The notes beneath the pieces were generated by a model. That model was not told the DNA's origin. It was given only the letters and a program-made list of their open reading frames with translations, and did no database searches. Position numbers and translations under genes: made by a program. From positions 1-64,000 of the forward strand of contig NZ_LQOW01000025.1 in assembly GCF_002102185.1 (NCBI RefSeq): a DNA stretch of 64,000 bases, written 5' to 3'. The stretch's first letter is position 1. Each line of letters opens with the position of its first letter. Positions 46,170 through 53,640 of this stretch are shown here, in pieces. This stretch comes from Mycobacterium fragae. Its GTDB lineage: Bacteria > Actinomycetota > Actinomycetes > Mycobacteriales > Mycobacteriaceae.

Positions 46170-46187
46170 TACTAGGACATCCTAGTA
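46170..46187. promoter_or_regulatory. Palindromic operator before mmsA
   Basis: TACTAGGACATCCTAGTA: two perfect 8-base arms around CA. Its near edge is 28 bp from the mmsA start codon. The length and symmetry suit a TetR-family repressor, as is usual for catabolic acyl-CoA operons. No such regulator is encoded next to it in this window. Confidence 0.55.
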
Positions 46188-46231
46188 AGCAGAGCGGCTT
46201 GGTGGCAAGCCAGTGCGAACGCTGGTCGCGA

Positions 46232-46459
46232 TTACTTCTTGGACGGGATCACGATCACCACGATCAGGGTCAGGATGCTGAAAAACAGCCCAAGGATGCC
46301 CCAACCGAGCGGGTTGCGGCCCTTCATCGCAGCGATCGCGGCGCAAACGATCGCGGCGATGACGCTGCCGATCGCGACGAAGATCCCCTTGATTCCACGC
46401 AGGATGAGACCCGCGGCCTCCGGCTGGCTTTGTGCTGCTAGCACCAACTGATGCAGCAT
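46232..46459 (-). CDS. Small two-helix membrane protein
   Basis: 75 residues from ATG 46459, chosen because a textbook AGGAGG lies six bases upstream; a longer frame to 46720 overlaps the divergent sigma gene and is low-complexity. Two hydrophobic helices (about 28-47 and 53-72) are separated by the short polar loop MKGRNPLGWG, and the protein ends in IPSKK. I do not recognise the family beyond general resemblance to small actinobacterial membrane proteins with an NPLGW loop. Monocistronic, upstream of mmsA on the same strand. Confidence 0.75.
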   Translation of the reverse strand: MLHQLVLAAQSQPEAAGLILRGIKGIFVAIGSVIAAIVCAAIAAMKGRNPLGWGILGLFFSILTLIVVIVIPSKK

Positions 46460-46620
46460 GCGGACCTCCTCGTGTCCTGTGGTGATGGGCGCCGGTCCGG
46501 ATGCGGGTACCCGGGCCGAGACGAAGCTAAGCGGCTGTAACCCGAACCGATATGGAACGGTGACGCGGCAACTATTCTCAGCATTCTCTCTGCACTCGAC
46601 TCCGGACAGGCAGGCGATAT

Positions 46621-47163
46621 GTGACCGCACACGGCGAACCGGTCGACCCGCGGCCGCTGCGCGCGGTGCCCGACGGCGGCTACCCGGACTGGGAGGCGGT
46701 GTATCAGGACAACGCGACATGGGTATACCGCACCATCTTCGCGCGGGTCGGCAACCGTGCCGACGCCGAGGACCTCACCGCCGAGGTGTTTTTGGCCGCG
46801 CTACGCCCGCTGCGCTTGACGGCCAGTGTCGGCGAGGTTCGCGGTTACCTACGGGCCACCGCACGAACGGTGCTGGCTGCACACTGGCGCGAGACGATGG
46901 GACGAGAGATCACCTCGATCGACGACGACATCGAGCAACCGCCCGACAGCGAGGAAGCGATCAGCACCGCCCCGCAACGCGTGGCCGAGGTTCTCGAGCG
47001 GTTGCCCGACCAGTACCGCCGGATTCTGGAACTGCGGTTTCTGCAAGGCAATTCGATCAAGGAATCGGCCGCAGAACTCGGGGTCAGCGTCGCCAACGCC
47101 AAGGTGCTCCAGCATCGAGCGCTACGGCTGGCCGCACAGGTCAACGAGAAGGGCAAATCATGA
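46621..47163 (+). CDS. ECF-type RNA polymerase sigma factor
   Basis: 180 residues from GTG 46621. Region 2: VYQDNATWVYRTIFARVGNRADAEDLTAEVFLAAL. Region 4: LERLPDQYRRILELRFLQGNSIKESAAELGVSVANAKVLQHRALRLAA. The next gene, overlapping by ATGA, is a membrane-anchored Rieske protein in the position where an anti-sigma factor is expected. M. tuberculosis sigma identity is not recognised. The 160-bp divergent region upstream should contain its promoter; no confident match was found. Confidence 0.9.
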   Translation: MTAHGEPVDPRPLRAVPDGGYPDWEAVYQDNATWVYRTIFARVGNRADAEDLTAEVFLAALRPLRLTASVGEVRGYLRATARTVLAAHWRETMGREITSIDDDIEQPPDSEEAISTAPQRVAEVLERLPDQYRRILELRFLQGNSIKESAAELGVSVANAKVLQHRALRLAAQVNEKGKS

Positions 47164-47852
47164 ACGCGCGTGCATTGCGCAGATACGTCGACGACCTGCT
47201 GCGGGGCCGTCGCCCCAAGCCTTTTCGGCCCGACGACTTCGACGCGGCGCAGCTCCGCACGGCCATCGATCTGCGCGCGGCGCGGCTGGGCAGTGACGCG
47301 CCGAGCCAGGAGTTCCTCACCGATCTGCATCGCCGTTTGGCGGCACAGCTAGACGGCGCCAGCGCACAGCCGGTGCAGCAACCCAACGCCACGCGCAGGC
47401 AGGTGATCGTCGGCACGTCCGCGGCCGCCGTCGGCGCGGTGGCGGCGGTATCTATCGATCGCGCCGTGTCGCCCGGGATCCCCGGTGGCGATGATTCCGG
47501 CGAGCTCACCCCCAATGCCGGTCGGTGGGCGCGGGTGGCGGCCAGCGCGGAGCTGCCCGACGGCGGCATGCGGGGGTTCGACCTTGGCTCGGTCGTCGGA
47601 TTCGTCCGCCGTGTGAACGGCAAACCGGAGGCCGTGTCGGGCGTATGCACCCATCAGGGCTGCCGGCTATGGTTCGACGCACCCGATGACCGGCTGCGCT
47701 GCCCATGCCATTCGACGTCGTTTTCACCCGCCGGCCAGGTGCTTACCCATCAATTGCCGATCGCACCCAAACCGTTGCCCGCCTTGATGGTTCGCGAACA
47801 CGACGGCGTGATCGAGGTGTTCGCTCCGGCGCCGCACGCCAAGCCGGTGTAA
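47160..47852 (+). CDS. Rieske [2Fe-2S] protein with cytoplasmic N-domain, possible anti-sigma factor
   Basis: 230 residues from ATG 47160, overlapping the sigma gene by four bases. Residues 1-78 are charged and helical (RRYVDDLLRGRRPKPF, then EFLTDLHRRLAAQ). One membrane helix follows at about 81-98 after a twin arginine. A Rieske domain then carries Cys163-x-His165 and Cys181-x2-His184 as cluster ligands, with Cys168/Cys183 able to form the usual disulfide. Cytoplasmic stub, membrane helix and redox domain directly after a sigma gene is the layout of a redox-responsive anti-sigma factor. That role is inference. It might instead be an exported electron-transfer protein. Confidence 0.8.
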   Translation: MNARALRRYVDDLLRGRRPKPFRPDDFDAAQLRTAIDLRAARLGSDAPSQEFLTDLHRRLAAQLDGASAQPVQQPNATRRQVIVGTSAAAVGAVAAVSIDRAVSPGIPGGDDSGELTPNAGRWARVAASAELPDGGMRGFDLGSVVGFVRRVNGKPEAVSGVCTHQGCRLWFDAPDDRLRCPCHSTSFSPAGQVLTHQLPIAPKPLPALMVREHDGVIEVFAPAPHAKPV

Positions 47853-47918
47853 CCCACGGTGTAACCCAATTCCCTATCTTGTGGTGACGTCCGCGGAGCG
47901 GGCGCCGTCAATGAGCTA

Positions 47919-47951
47919 GGAGGAGTAAACGCCGTGGTGGTGACCGCATGA
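47919..47951 (+). promoter_or_regulatory. Strong ribosome-binding site with possible five-codon leader peptide
   Basis: AGGAGGAG at about 47919-47926 lies 22 bases before the phosphoesterase ATG, too far for direct use. It is well placed for GTG 47934, which opens a five-codon frame (VVVTA) whose TGA overlaps the ATG at 47948. Translation may start at this minicistron and re-start at the gene. Confidence 0.35.
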
Positions 47952-48886
47952 CGGGTGAACAGCGTGATCCGCACACGATGACCAGGCGTGAGCTGATGCG
48001 TCACAGCGCGTGGTTCGGCGCTGCCGTGGTGCTCACCGTGGCTGGCGGCGAGGTCATCTCCCATGTCGCGGGCACTGGCGGTGGTGCCCCGCCGGTGTCG
48101 CGCCCGACGCTGCGGTTCGTGCAGATCAGCGACAGCCACATCGGGTTTCAGGGCGCCGCCAACCGGAATGTCGCTGACACCTTCAGCGACGCCATCAATC
48201 AGGTCAACGGTCTGGGCTACACCCCGGACTTTGTGATCCACACGGGCGACCTCACTCATCTGGCCACCCCTGAGCAGTTCGATCAGGTCAAGCAAATGAT
48301 GACCGGTCTGAAAACCCCGCACGTGTTCACGGTGCCCGGCGAGCATGACTCGAGCGACGACGCCGGCCAGAGGTACCGCAAAACCTTCGGCGCGGGAACC
48401 CGCGGCGAGGGCTGGTACAGCTTCGACACCGGCGGCGTGCACTTCATCGGGCTGGTTAACACGCTGAATCTCGAGAAACTTGGTCACCTGGGCAACGATC
48501 AGCTGGAGTTCATCGAAAAGGACGTCGCGGGCCTGCCTGCCGATACCCCGATCGTCGTGTTCAGCCATATCCCGCTGTTCGCGATGTACCCCGCTTGGGG
48601 CTGGGGCACCGATGACGCCGTCCGGGCGCTGAGCTACCTGAAGCGGTTCTCGTCGGTCACGTGCCTCAATGGCCATGTGCACCAACTGTTTACCAAGACT
48701 GAAGGCAATGTGACGTTCTACAGCGGTACCACTACGGCTTATCCGTTGCCGCACCCCGGTGACGGCCCGGGACCAAGGCCCGTCACGCTGCCCGCCGGCA
48801 AGCTGCGCGACGCGCTAGGAGTCCGCGAGGTCGGTTATACCAAGGGCCATCGGACTCTGGCGCTGAAAGAGGACAAACTGCAATGA
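47948..48886 (+). CDS. Secreted calcineurin-type metallophosphoesterase
   Basis: 312 residues from ATG 47948. N-terminal arginines (TRRELMRHSAW) before a hydrophobic helix (FGAAVVLTVAGGEVISHVAG) suggest Tat export or an anchor. Metal motifs are in order: ISDSHIG, TGDLTH, GEHD in place of GNHD, FSHIPL and NGHVHQ. The Asn-to-Glu change in the third motif is unusual for the family and may affect catalysis. It lies in the sigma-Rieske operon and overlaps the next gene by ATGA. Confidence 0.85.
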   Translation: MTGEQRDPHTMTRRELMRHSAWFGAAVVLTVAGGEVISHVAGTGGGAPPVSRPTLRFVQISDSHIGFQGAANRNVADTFSDAINQVNGLGYTPDFVIHTGDLTHLATPEQFDQVKQMMTGLKTPHVFTVPGEHDSSDDAGQRYRKTFGAGTRGEGWYSFDTGGVHFIGLVNTLNLEKLGHLGNDQLEFIEKDVAGLPADTPIVVFSHIPLFAMYPAWGWGTDDAVRALSYLKRFSSVTCLNGHVHQLFTKTEGNVTFYSGTTTAYPLPHPGDGPGPRPVTLPAGKLRDALGVREVGYTKGHRTLALKEDKLQ

Positions 48887-49299
48887 AATACAGAACTGCC
48901 ATTCAATGGGCCGTCAGGGTCGCCATCAGTGCCAGCCTGGCGGTCAGCGGGGTTATCCACGCCGATCTGTATATTGACGGCTACCGCAACATTCCTACCG
49001 TCGGCGCGGCATTTTTGTTTCAGGCCAGTACCTTTTGCGCACTTGCCGTGTTGATCCTGGTTGGCGCGCCCGCTTGGTTGTCGTGGATCGGCGCGGTGTT
49101 GTCGGTCGGCACCCTGATCGCGTTTGCGCTCTCGCGCACCGTCGGGCTGTTCGGGTTCACCGAGAGCGGATGGGACCCGGCACCTCAAGCGGCGCTCAGC
49201 GCCATCACCGAGGGGCTCACCGTGGTGCTGGTCGCCGCTGCTGTCTTCCTCAGCGCGAAACAGACAAACGCGAACGCTGCTCAAGGAAGTGCAAAATGA
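48883..49299 (+). CDS. Four-helix integral membrane protein
   Basis: 138 residues from ATG 48883, overlapping both neighbours by four bases. Hydrophobic segments lie at about 8-28, 40-60, 66-88 and 106-124. The sequence SGVIHADLYIDGYRNIPTVGAAFLFQ resembles DoxX-like or quinone-linked small membrane proteins, but I cannot name it. Tight coupling with two Rieske proteins and a phosphoesterase suggests an electron-transfer partner in the membrane. Confidence 0.75.
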   Translation: MKYRTAIQWAVRVAISASLAVSGVIHADLYIDGYRNIPTVGAAFLFQASTFCALAVLILVGAPAWLSWIGAVLSVGTLIAFALSRTVGLFGFTESGWDPAPQAALSAITEGLTVVLVAAAVFLSAKQTNANAAQGSAK

Positions 49300-49742
49300 C
49301 CGAAACTCCACCGGGACACCCCATGGCCACCCGGCGCGACGTGCTGCTCGGCGCCGGTGCCTTGGGTGCGGGAGCATTCCTTGCGGCATGCGGTGGCAAC
49401 CAGCCGGAATCCACATCGACCAGCACGGCGGGCACCGAAGAGAGCGTGCCGACAAGGTCGGGACCGCTGAAGGCCAGCGACGTACCGGTGGGCGGCGGCA
49501 CAATCCTCGAAGACCAGAACACCGTGATCACCCAGCCGCGACCCGGCGAATTCAAAGCCTTCAGCGCGACGTGCACGCACCTGGGCTGTCAGGTAGACAC
49601 CGTCAAAGATGACACCATCCAATGTCCCTGCCACGGCAGTAAATACAGCATCACCGACGGCTCGGTCGCCCACGGCCCGACGACCAAGCCACTGCCAGAG
49701 AAGACCGTGACCCTCAACGGGGACATCCTGACAATCAGCTAA
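49296..49742 (+). CDS. Tat-exported Rieske [2Fe-2S] lipoprotein
   Basis: 148 residues from ATG 49296. Twin arginines (TRRDVLLG, 12-19), a hydrophobic stretch and a lipobox LAAC (Cys32) predict export by Tat and lipid anchoring outside the membrane. That fits a protein that folds around a cluster in the cytoplasm. Rieske ligands Cys93-x-His95 and Cys110-x2-His113, disulfide pair Cys98/Cys112. It is the last gene of the sigma-Rieske operon. Its stop overlaps the convergent gene by 8 bases. Confidence 0.88.
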   Translation: MTETPPGHPMATRRDVLLGAGALGAGAFLAACGGNQPESTSTSTAGTEESVPTRSGPLKASDVPVGGGTILEDQNTVITQPRPGEFKAFSATCTHLGCQVDTVKDDTIQCPCHGSKYSITDGSVAHGPTTKPLPEKTVTLNGDILTIS

Positions 49743-50169
49743 CGCTTGGCCTATCTGCTCGGCCGCCGACGCGCGGCCGCTCACCGGTGAGCGCGAGCAG
49801 GACCACCGGAAGCAGCGCCGCGATCACGAGGGCCGTGGTTTCAGTGATCGCCTCCGTCGCCGTGTAGTGCTGGTGGTGGGTTACGTGAAACACCAGGTGG
49901 GGGACGGCGAATACCAGGTAGGCGACCAGCGCGACGCGGACCATCAGCTGTTCCATGGTAATCGCGGCAACCAGCGACACCACACCCAGCGCCAGGTTCA
50001 TAGCACCGTAGTCGCGCATCAGGTGTTCGGAAAACGGCGGCGCGAGGCTCACCCACGGGACGTCGTCGTAGAAGACCCGTGGGGTCAGTGTCGCGACCAC
50101 CCCGACGGCAAGCTCGACGAAGACGAGGAACCACATGCCAACTCGCAGCGGCACATTGGTGAGCTTCAT
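49735..50169 (-). CDS. Small four-helix membrane protein
   Basis: 144 residues from ATG 50169; the longer frame to 50772 runs through the SDR gene and is a shadow. Hydrophobic segments at about 10-30, 56-72, 74-96 and 105-128, with a histidine-rich loop (HLVFHVTHHQHYTATEA). The general pattern resembles DUF4345-like proteins. It overlaps the SDR gene by ATGA and closes the ECF41 module. Confidence 0.72.
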   Translation of the reverse strand: MKLTNVPLRVGMWFLVFVELAVGVVATLTPRVFYDDVPWVSLAPPFSEHLMRDYGAMNLALGVVSLVAAITMEQLMVRVALVAYLVFAVPHLVFHVTHHQHYTATEAITETTALVIAALLPVVLLALTGERPRVGGRADRPSVS

Positions 50170-50972
50170 CGCCGCTCCTTCTTCGGTCGTCGCAGAGGCA
50201 GGTAAGCGCGCAGGGCGTCGTCGTAGGGGAGCTGGCCCGTCGCGAGCTGCTCGGTGAGGTACTGCTCGAAGGTCACGCTGCCGACCGCGTGCTCGGGTGC
50301 CAGGTGGCGGCCGGCGCGAAACGCACGGAATACCTTGCCCGGCAGCCACACCGGGAGCAGAGCCCGTCGCTTGCCGACAATCGCCAGGTAGGTTCGGGCG
50401 AGGTCGTCGAGCGCCCGGATTTGTGGGCCGGCGAAATCCGGTGCGCGCCCGGCTGGTTCGGCCAGCGCGAGGGTGGCCAGCTGCTTGCCCACCTCTCGCA
50501 CATCGACCGGTTGGAAACTCCAGCCTGCGGGCAGCGGCATCACCGGCGACTTCGCCACCATGCGCAGCAACACAGCGATCAAATCGTGAAACTGCGTCGC
50601 CCGCAACACGGTCCAGGGGAGCCCGGACGTCGCGATCAACTCTTCGTCGGCCAGTTTTCGCCGGTAGAAACCGAACGGGACACGGTCGATGCCGACGATC
50701 GAGGTGTACACCAGATGCGGGGCGCCGACCTGTTTCGCCGCCGCGACCAGGCGATCCACATGTTCGGTGCACTGCACGATGGTGTCGACGCCATTGATGG
50801 CGGCCTCCAGCCCGGCGCCGGTGCGCAAGTCGCCGGTGACATGCTCGACGTCGGCGAGGCGAGGGCGTCGTCCGCGGCTGAGGATGCGCACGTTTGCGTT
50901 GGCGGCCACGAGTTGCTCGACGACGACGCGGCCCAGGGTGCCGGTGCCGCCGGTTACCAGAACTGTGCTCAC
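50166..50972 (-). CDS. NmrA-like NAD(P)-binding SDR
   Basis: 268 residues from GTG 50972, four bases after the sigma stop. N-terminal NAD(P) motif TVLVTGGTGTLGRVVVEQL and the NmrA-style VRILSRGRRPRLADVEHVTGDLRTG. The YxxxK catalytic pair is not obvious (FYRRKLADEEL), as in many atypical SDRs that act as redox sensors or epimerases. ECF41 sigma factors are typically encoded beside carboxymuconolactone-decarboxylase, oxidoreductase or epimerase genes, and this gene fills that place. Confidence 0.82.
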   Translation of the reverse strand: MSTVLVTGGTGTLGRVVVEQLVAANANVRILSRGRRPRLADVEHVTGDLRTGAGLEAAINGVDTIVQCTEHVDRLVAAAKQVGAPHLVYTSIVGIDRVPFGFYRRKLADEELIATSGLPWTVLRATQFHDLIAVLLRMVAKSPVMPLPAGWSFQPVDVREVGKQLATLALAEPAGRAPDFAGPQIRALDDLARTYLAIVGKRRALLPVWLPGKVFRAFRAGRHLAPEHAVGSVTFEQYLTEQLATGQLPYDDALRAYLPLRRPKKERR

Positions 50973-50976
50973 GTCC

Positions 50977-51882
50977 TCATGAACCGGATCGGCCCGTGGT
51001 TTGTGACAACTGAGCGGCCACGAACCGAAGCTTGTCGGGGTTGGCCACAATCCGCAAGGCGGCTATCCGGCCGTCGTCGACCTCGAAGAACAGCACACCG
51101 GCCAGCGTCGCCTCGACGAATCCCAGCAGCGCGGGCTCGCCGTTGACCTCGGCGACATCCAGACGTATGGACGGCACCGACGGGCGGCCGAAGGCGCCCG
51201 CGACGTAGCGGGACACCCGGTCGCGGCCGGTCACGGGGCGCCGAGCGGCGCTCACCTTCCCGCCGCCGTCGGCGGTGGAGGTCACGTCGGAGGTCAGCAT
51301 CGTGACGAGCGTCGCCACATCGCCGCTGCGGGTCGCGGTGAAGAACCGGTCGACGGTTGTGCGCCACCGCGCGGGGTCCGGTTGAAAGCGGGGCGCCGGT
51401 CGACCGAGCCGTTGGTGGGCCCGGCGATGGAGCTGGCGCGCATTGGCCTCGGAGGTTCCCAGCATCTCCGCGATGTCGCGGTGGCTGTATCCGAATGCTT
51501 CCCGGAGCACGAACGCGGCCCGTTCAGCGGGGCCGAGCTGCTCCATCAGGGTGAGCAGCGCGATCGACACCGACTCGCGTTGCTCCACGGTGTCCAGCGG
51601 CCCGAGCGCACCGTGGTCGGTGAGCACGGGCTCGGGCAGCCAGGGCCCGACGTAGACCTCGCGGCGCGCGCGAGCCGACGTCAAACGATTGAGGCACAAA
51701 TTCGTGACGACCTTGGTGAGCCAGGCCGGCAGCGACGCGATCGCGGCCCGGTCCGCGTTGTGTAACCGCAGATACGCGTCTTGTACCGCGTCTTCGGCTT
51801 CGGTCGCCGACCCGAGGAGGCGGTAGGCGAGTCCGAACAGATGCGATCGCTGAGCTTCGAACTCTTCGGCGACCGCGGTCAT
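50977..51882 (-). CDS. ECF41-type sigma factor with SnoaL-like C-terminal domain (SigJ-like)
   Basis: 301 residues from ATG 51882. Region 2 (LFGLAYRLLGSATEAEDAVQDAYLRL) and region 4 (FGYSHRDIAEMLGTSEANARQLHRRAHQRL) are followed by a SnoaL/NTF2-like domain (about 175-290). This includes the ECF41 signature NPDKL. In this group the fused C-terminal domain controls the sigma factor in place of a separate anti-sigma protein. Target promoters usually include the adjacent oxidoreductase gene. Confidence 0.9.
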   Translation of the reverse strand: MTAVAEEFEAQRSHLFGLAYRLLGSATEAEDAVQDAYLRLHNADRAAIASLPAWLTKVVTNLCLNRLTSARARREVYVGPWLPEPVLTDHGALGPLDTVEQRESVSIALLTLMEQLGPAERAAFVLREAFGYSHRDIAEMLGTSEANARQLHRRAHQRLGRPAPRFQPDPARWRTTVDRFFTATRSGDVATLVTMLTSDVTSTADGGGKVSAARRPVTGRDRVSRYVAGAFGRPSVPSIRLDVAEVNGEPALLGFVEATLAGVLFFEVDDGRIAALRIVANPDKLRFVAAQLSQTTGRSGS

Positions 51883-51918
51883 CTGGCCAGCCTGCCATGG
51901 CCGGCAGACCGGCCGCTA

Positions 51919-52398
51919 TCAGCAGGTCACGTGGCTGAGCGCGTGGATCGGCTCGGTCGACGTCTCGTTCTCACCGGCCAATTCGCGGCGAGCGAACAAC
52001 TCGAACGCGAGCTCGTGGGCGATGAGCTGGTCGACGATCGAGGCGTCGGCAGGCTCGACCAACGAGCGAAGCCGCGCGTACCGAGGGAGGTACTGGGCGG
52101 CGGCCCCGACGAAGCTCTCCAACATGGGCAGGTAGTCGACGTCGGTGACGTTGCCCACGGCGTCGACGGTGGCCTGGTCGGGCTGCGCATCCACCCCGAG
52201 GCGCCTGATCACCGGCTCCAGCAGCTCCTTGGTGCTGCGCTCGAGGCAGGTCAAAAGGTCGATCTTCGCGCGCTGCGCCGGGTCCGTTAAGCGCTTCGCC
52301 ACGTGGGCAAAGTACAACTCGCCCAACACTTCGCCCTGGTAAGACTCCACCCACAGGCGCACGGCTTCGTCATCGGTGGCGTTGACTCGATCGGTCAT
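51919..52398 (-). CDS. Hypothetical helical protein, possibly ferritin-like
   Basis: 159 residues from ATG 52398; upstream codons in frame lack family-like character. Almost entirely helical with several Glu/His pairs in helix-like spacing (ESYQGEVLGELYFAHVAKRL, HELAFELFARREL). That is reminiscent of ferritin-like or rubrerythrin-like four-helix proteins, but metal ligands cannot be assigned with confidence. It lies 36 bases upstream of the ECF41 sigma gene on the same strand and could be co-transcribed with it. Confidence 0.6.
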   Translation of the reverse strand: MTDRVNATDDEAVRLWVESYQGEVLGELYFAHVAKRLTDPAQRAKIDLLTCLERSTKELLEPVIRRLGVDAQPDQATVDAVGNVTDVDYLPMLESFVGAAAQYLPRYARLRSLVEPADASIVDQLIAHELAFELFARRELAGENETSTEPIHALSHVTC

Positions 52399-52445
52399 CA
52401 CCACAGTCTTGTCCGCCGATGACGGGCGCACAAGCAACGCGATTG

Positions 52446-52805
52446 TCAGAGGCCGCCGCACCGCGAGGGCGCCAAGATGGGAGACCACGGGGGGCAATCC
52501 GGCGGTAAAGGCTGCGGCGGAGGCGGCGGAATCGGTGTCGGGAAGAGGTTGGGCCCCTCCCAGTAGTGAGCAGGAGCCTTAGTCCGCACGTCGTAGTCGA
52601 AGTAGTAGGTGTGGCACACATTCATGTCCCACACCAGATCGGCATCCGACCGCGGTGGATCATTCGGCATGGGTTGCCCTGGGCACCATTGGAATGGGCC
52701 ATAGGTGTAGGCATGGGCGGTGCCGGGACCGAGTTCCAAACCGACCAGGCCCAAACCGCCCGACATCAGCGCGATCGTTGCTAATGCAACGATGCCTCGT
52801 TTCAT
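52446..52805 (-). CDS. Small secreted cysteine- and proline-rich protein
   Basis: 119 residues from ATG 52805. Signal peptide MKRGIVALATIALMSGGL to cleavage near AHA|YTYG. The mature part opens YGPFQWCPGQPMPNDP and contains WDMNVCHTYYFDYD. It ends with a proline-rich run and two more cysteines. Many mycobacteria encode such short exported proteins with a YGPFQWCPG start; function is unknown. Confidence 0.78.
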   Translation of the reverse strand: MKRGIVALATIALMSGGLGLVGLELGPGTAHAYTYGPFQWCPGQPMPNDPPRSDADLVWDMNVCHTYYFDYDVRTKAPAHYWEGPNLFPTPIPPPPPQPLPPDCPPWSPILAPSRCGGL

Positions 52806-52898
52806 AGTCCGCAGGTTATTCCCGCATGACCTGGGAGGACTCGAAAACGGCAATACCTCCTCGCGCCCCTAGGGCGCGGGGAGGTATTTGCAACCGGA

Positions 52899-53459
52899 TC
52901 AGGTGTGTGTCGCCGGGGCAGGGGGCGCACCCGGTGCCGGACCAGTGTTCGGCGGTGCGCCAGGCGCCGCGGCCCCCGGCACGTTCGACGTCCAGATCAG
53001 AATGTCTTGCAGTCCGTCGTTGTAGACGACCCCATTCGGCGGTGCGCCCGTCGCGTCGAAGTACAGGGTGCCCCTCGATTCGCTGCCTTGGGGGATAGGC
53101 GCCGGGTTAAGGCCATTCGGGACCTCAACCTTGTCGATCAGCTTGTAGGTCTGACCGTTGGGCCCGCGGGCACTGAAGTTTCTCACCATCGGGGTGACGG
53201 TTCCGCCGTCCGACCTGGCGGTGATGTCTGCCTGGTAGAGCGTTCCTTTAGGGGTGTAGCCGGGAATCGACACGTTGCTGGGCTGCAGGTTGCTCACCGT
53301 ATAGGTGGTAACCATCGGCCCGTCGATCAGCTGTTCGCTAGAACCGAACCCCTGGACGTTTGGCGGTGCGGCCGAAGCCGGCGCGACTGCGAAAACGCTT
53401 GCCGCAGCTATTGCCGCGGCACCGACGGCCGTCTTGGCTGTGGTCGTTGTGAACTTCAC
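52899..53459 (-). CDS. Secreted MPT63-like (DUF1942) immunoglobulin-fold protein
   Basis: 186 residues from GTG 53459, with AAGGAGC nine bases upstream. Signal peptide KFTTTTAKTAVGAAAIAAAS, cleavage near ASA|APP. The mature domain (SSEQLIDGPMVTTYTVSNLQPS, then TLYQADITARSDGGTVTP) is that of MPT63/MPB63-type antigens, followed by a proline/alanine-rich tail of about 30 residues. Exported to the medium or wall; molecular role unknown. Confidence 0.82.
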   Translation of the reverse strand: MKFTTTTAKTAVGAAAIAAASVFAVAPASAAPPNVQGFGSSEQLIDGPMVTTYTVSNLQPSNVSIPGYTPKGTLYQADITARSDGGTVTPMVRNFSARGPNGQTYKLIDKVEVPNGLNPAPIPQGSESRGTLYFDATGAPPNGVVYNDGLQDILIWTSNVPGAAAPGAPPNTGPAPGAPPAPATHT

Positions 53460-53640
53460 GATGGGCTCCTTCAATCTTTTCGATGTCGTCCGCGCGCTAC
53501 CCAATGGGCTGCTGACGCATTGAACTGACATAACCAATCGCTGGGAACCTCAAACATGACGGCATGGCGAAATGCCATGTCCGGCCCCGCTACCTGCGCA
53601 AACGGTCCGAGATTATCGCGAAAGTCGGGCCGCCATCGAC

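Noticed and set aside
46550..46585. GGAAC-type ECF promoter before the sigma gene at 46621
   Set aside because: A GGAAC is present but no matching -10 at the right spacing could be found.
46460..46720. N-terminal extension of the small membrane protein
   Set aside because: It overlaps the divergent sigma gene and its product is low-complexity; AGGAGG supports the start at 46459.
49735..50772. 345-codon minus-strand frame
   Set aside because: Only the last 144 codons look like a protein (membrane helices, ATGA start). The rest is an alternative frame of the SDR gene.
50980..51000. TGAACC followed by CGTGG near the end of the ECF41 sigma gene
   Set aside because: The spacing is about 9 bp, far from 16-17, it is inside a coding region and points against the local genes.
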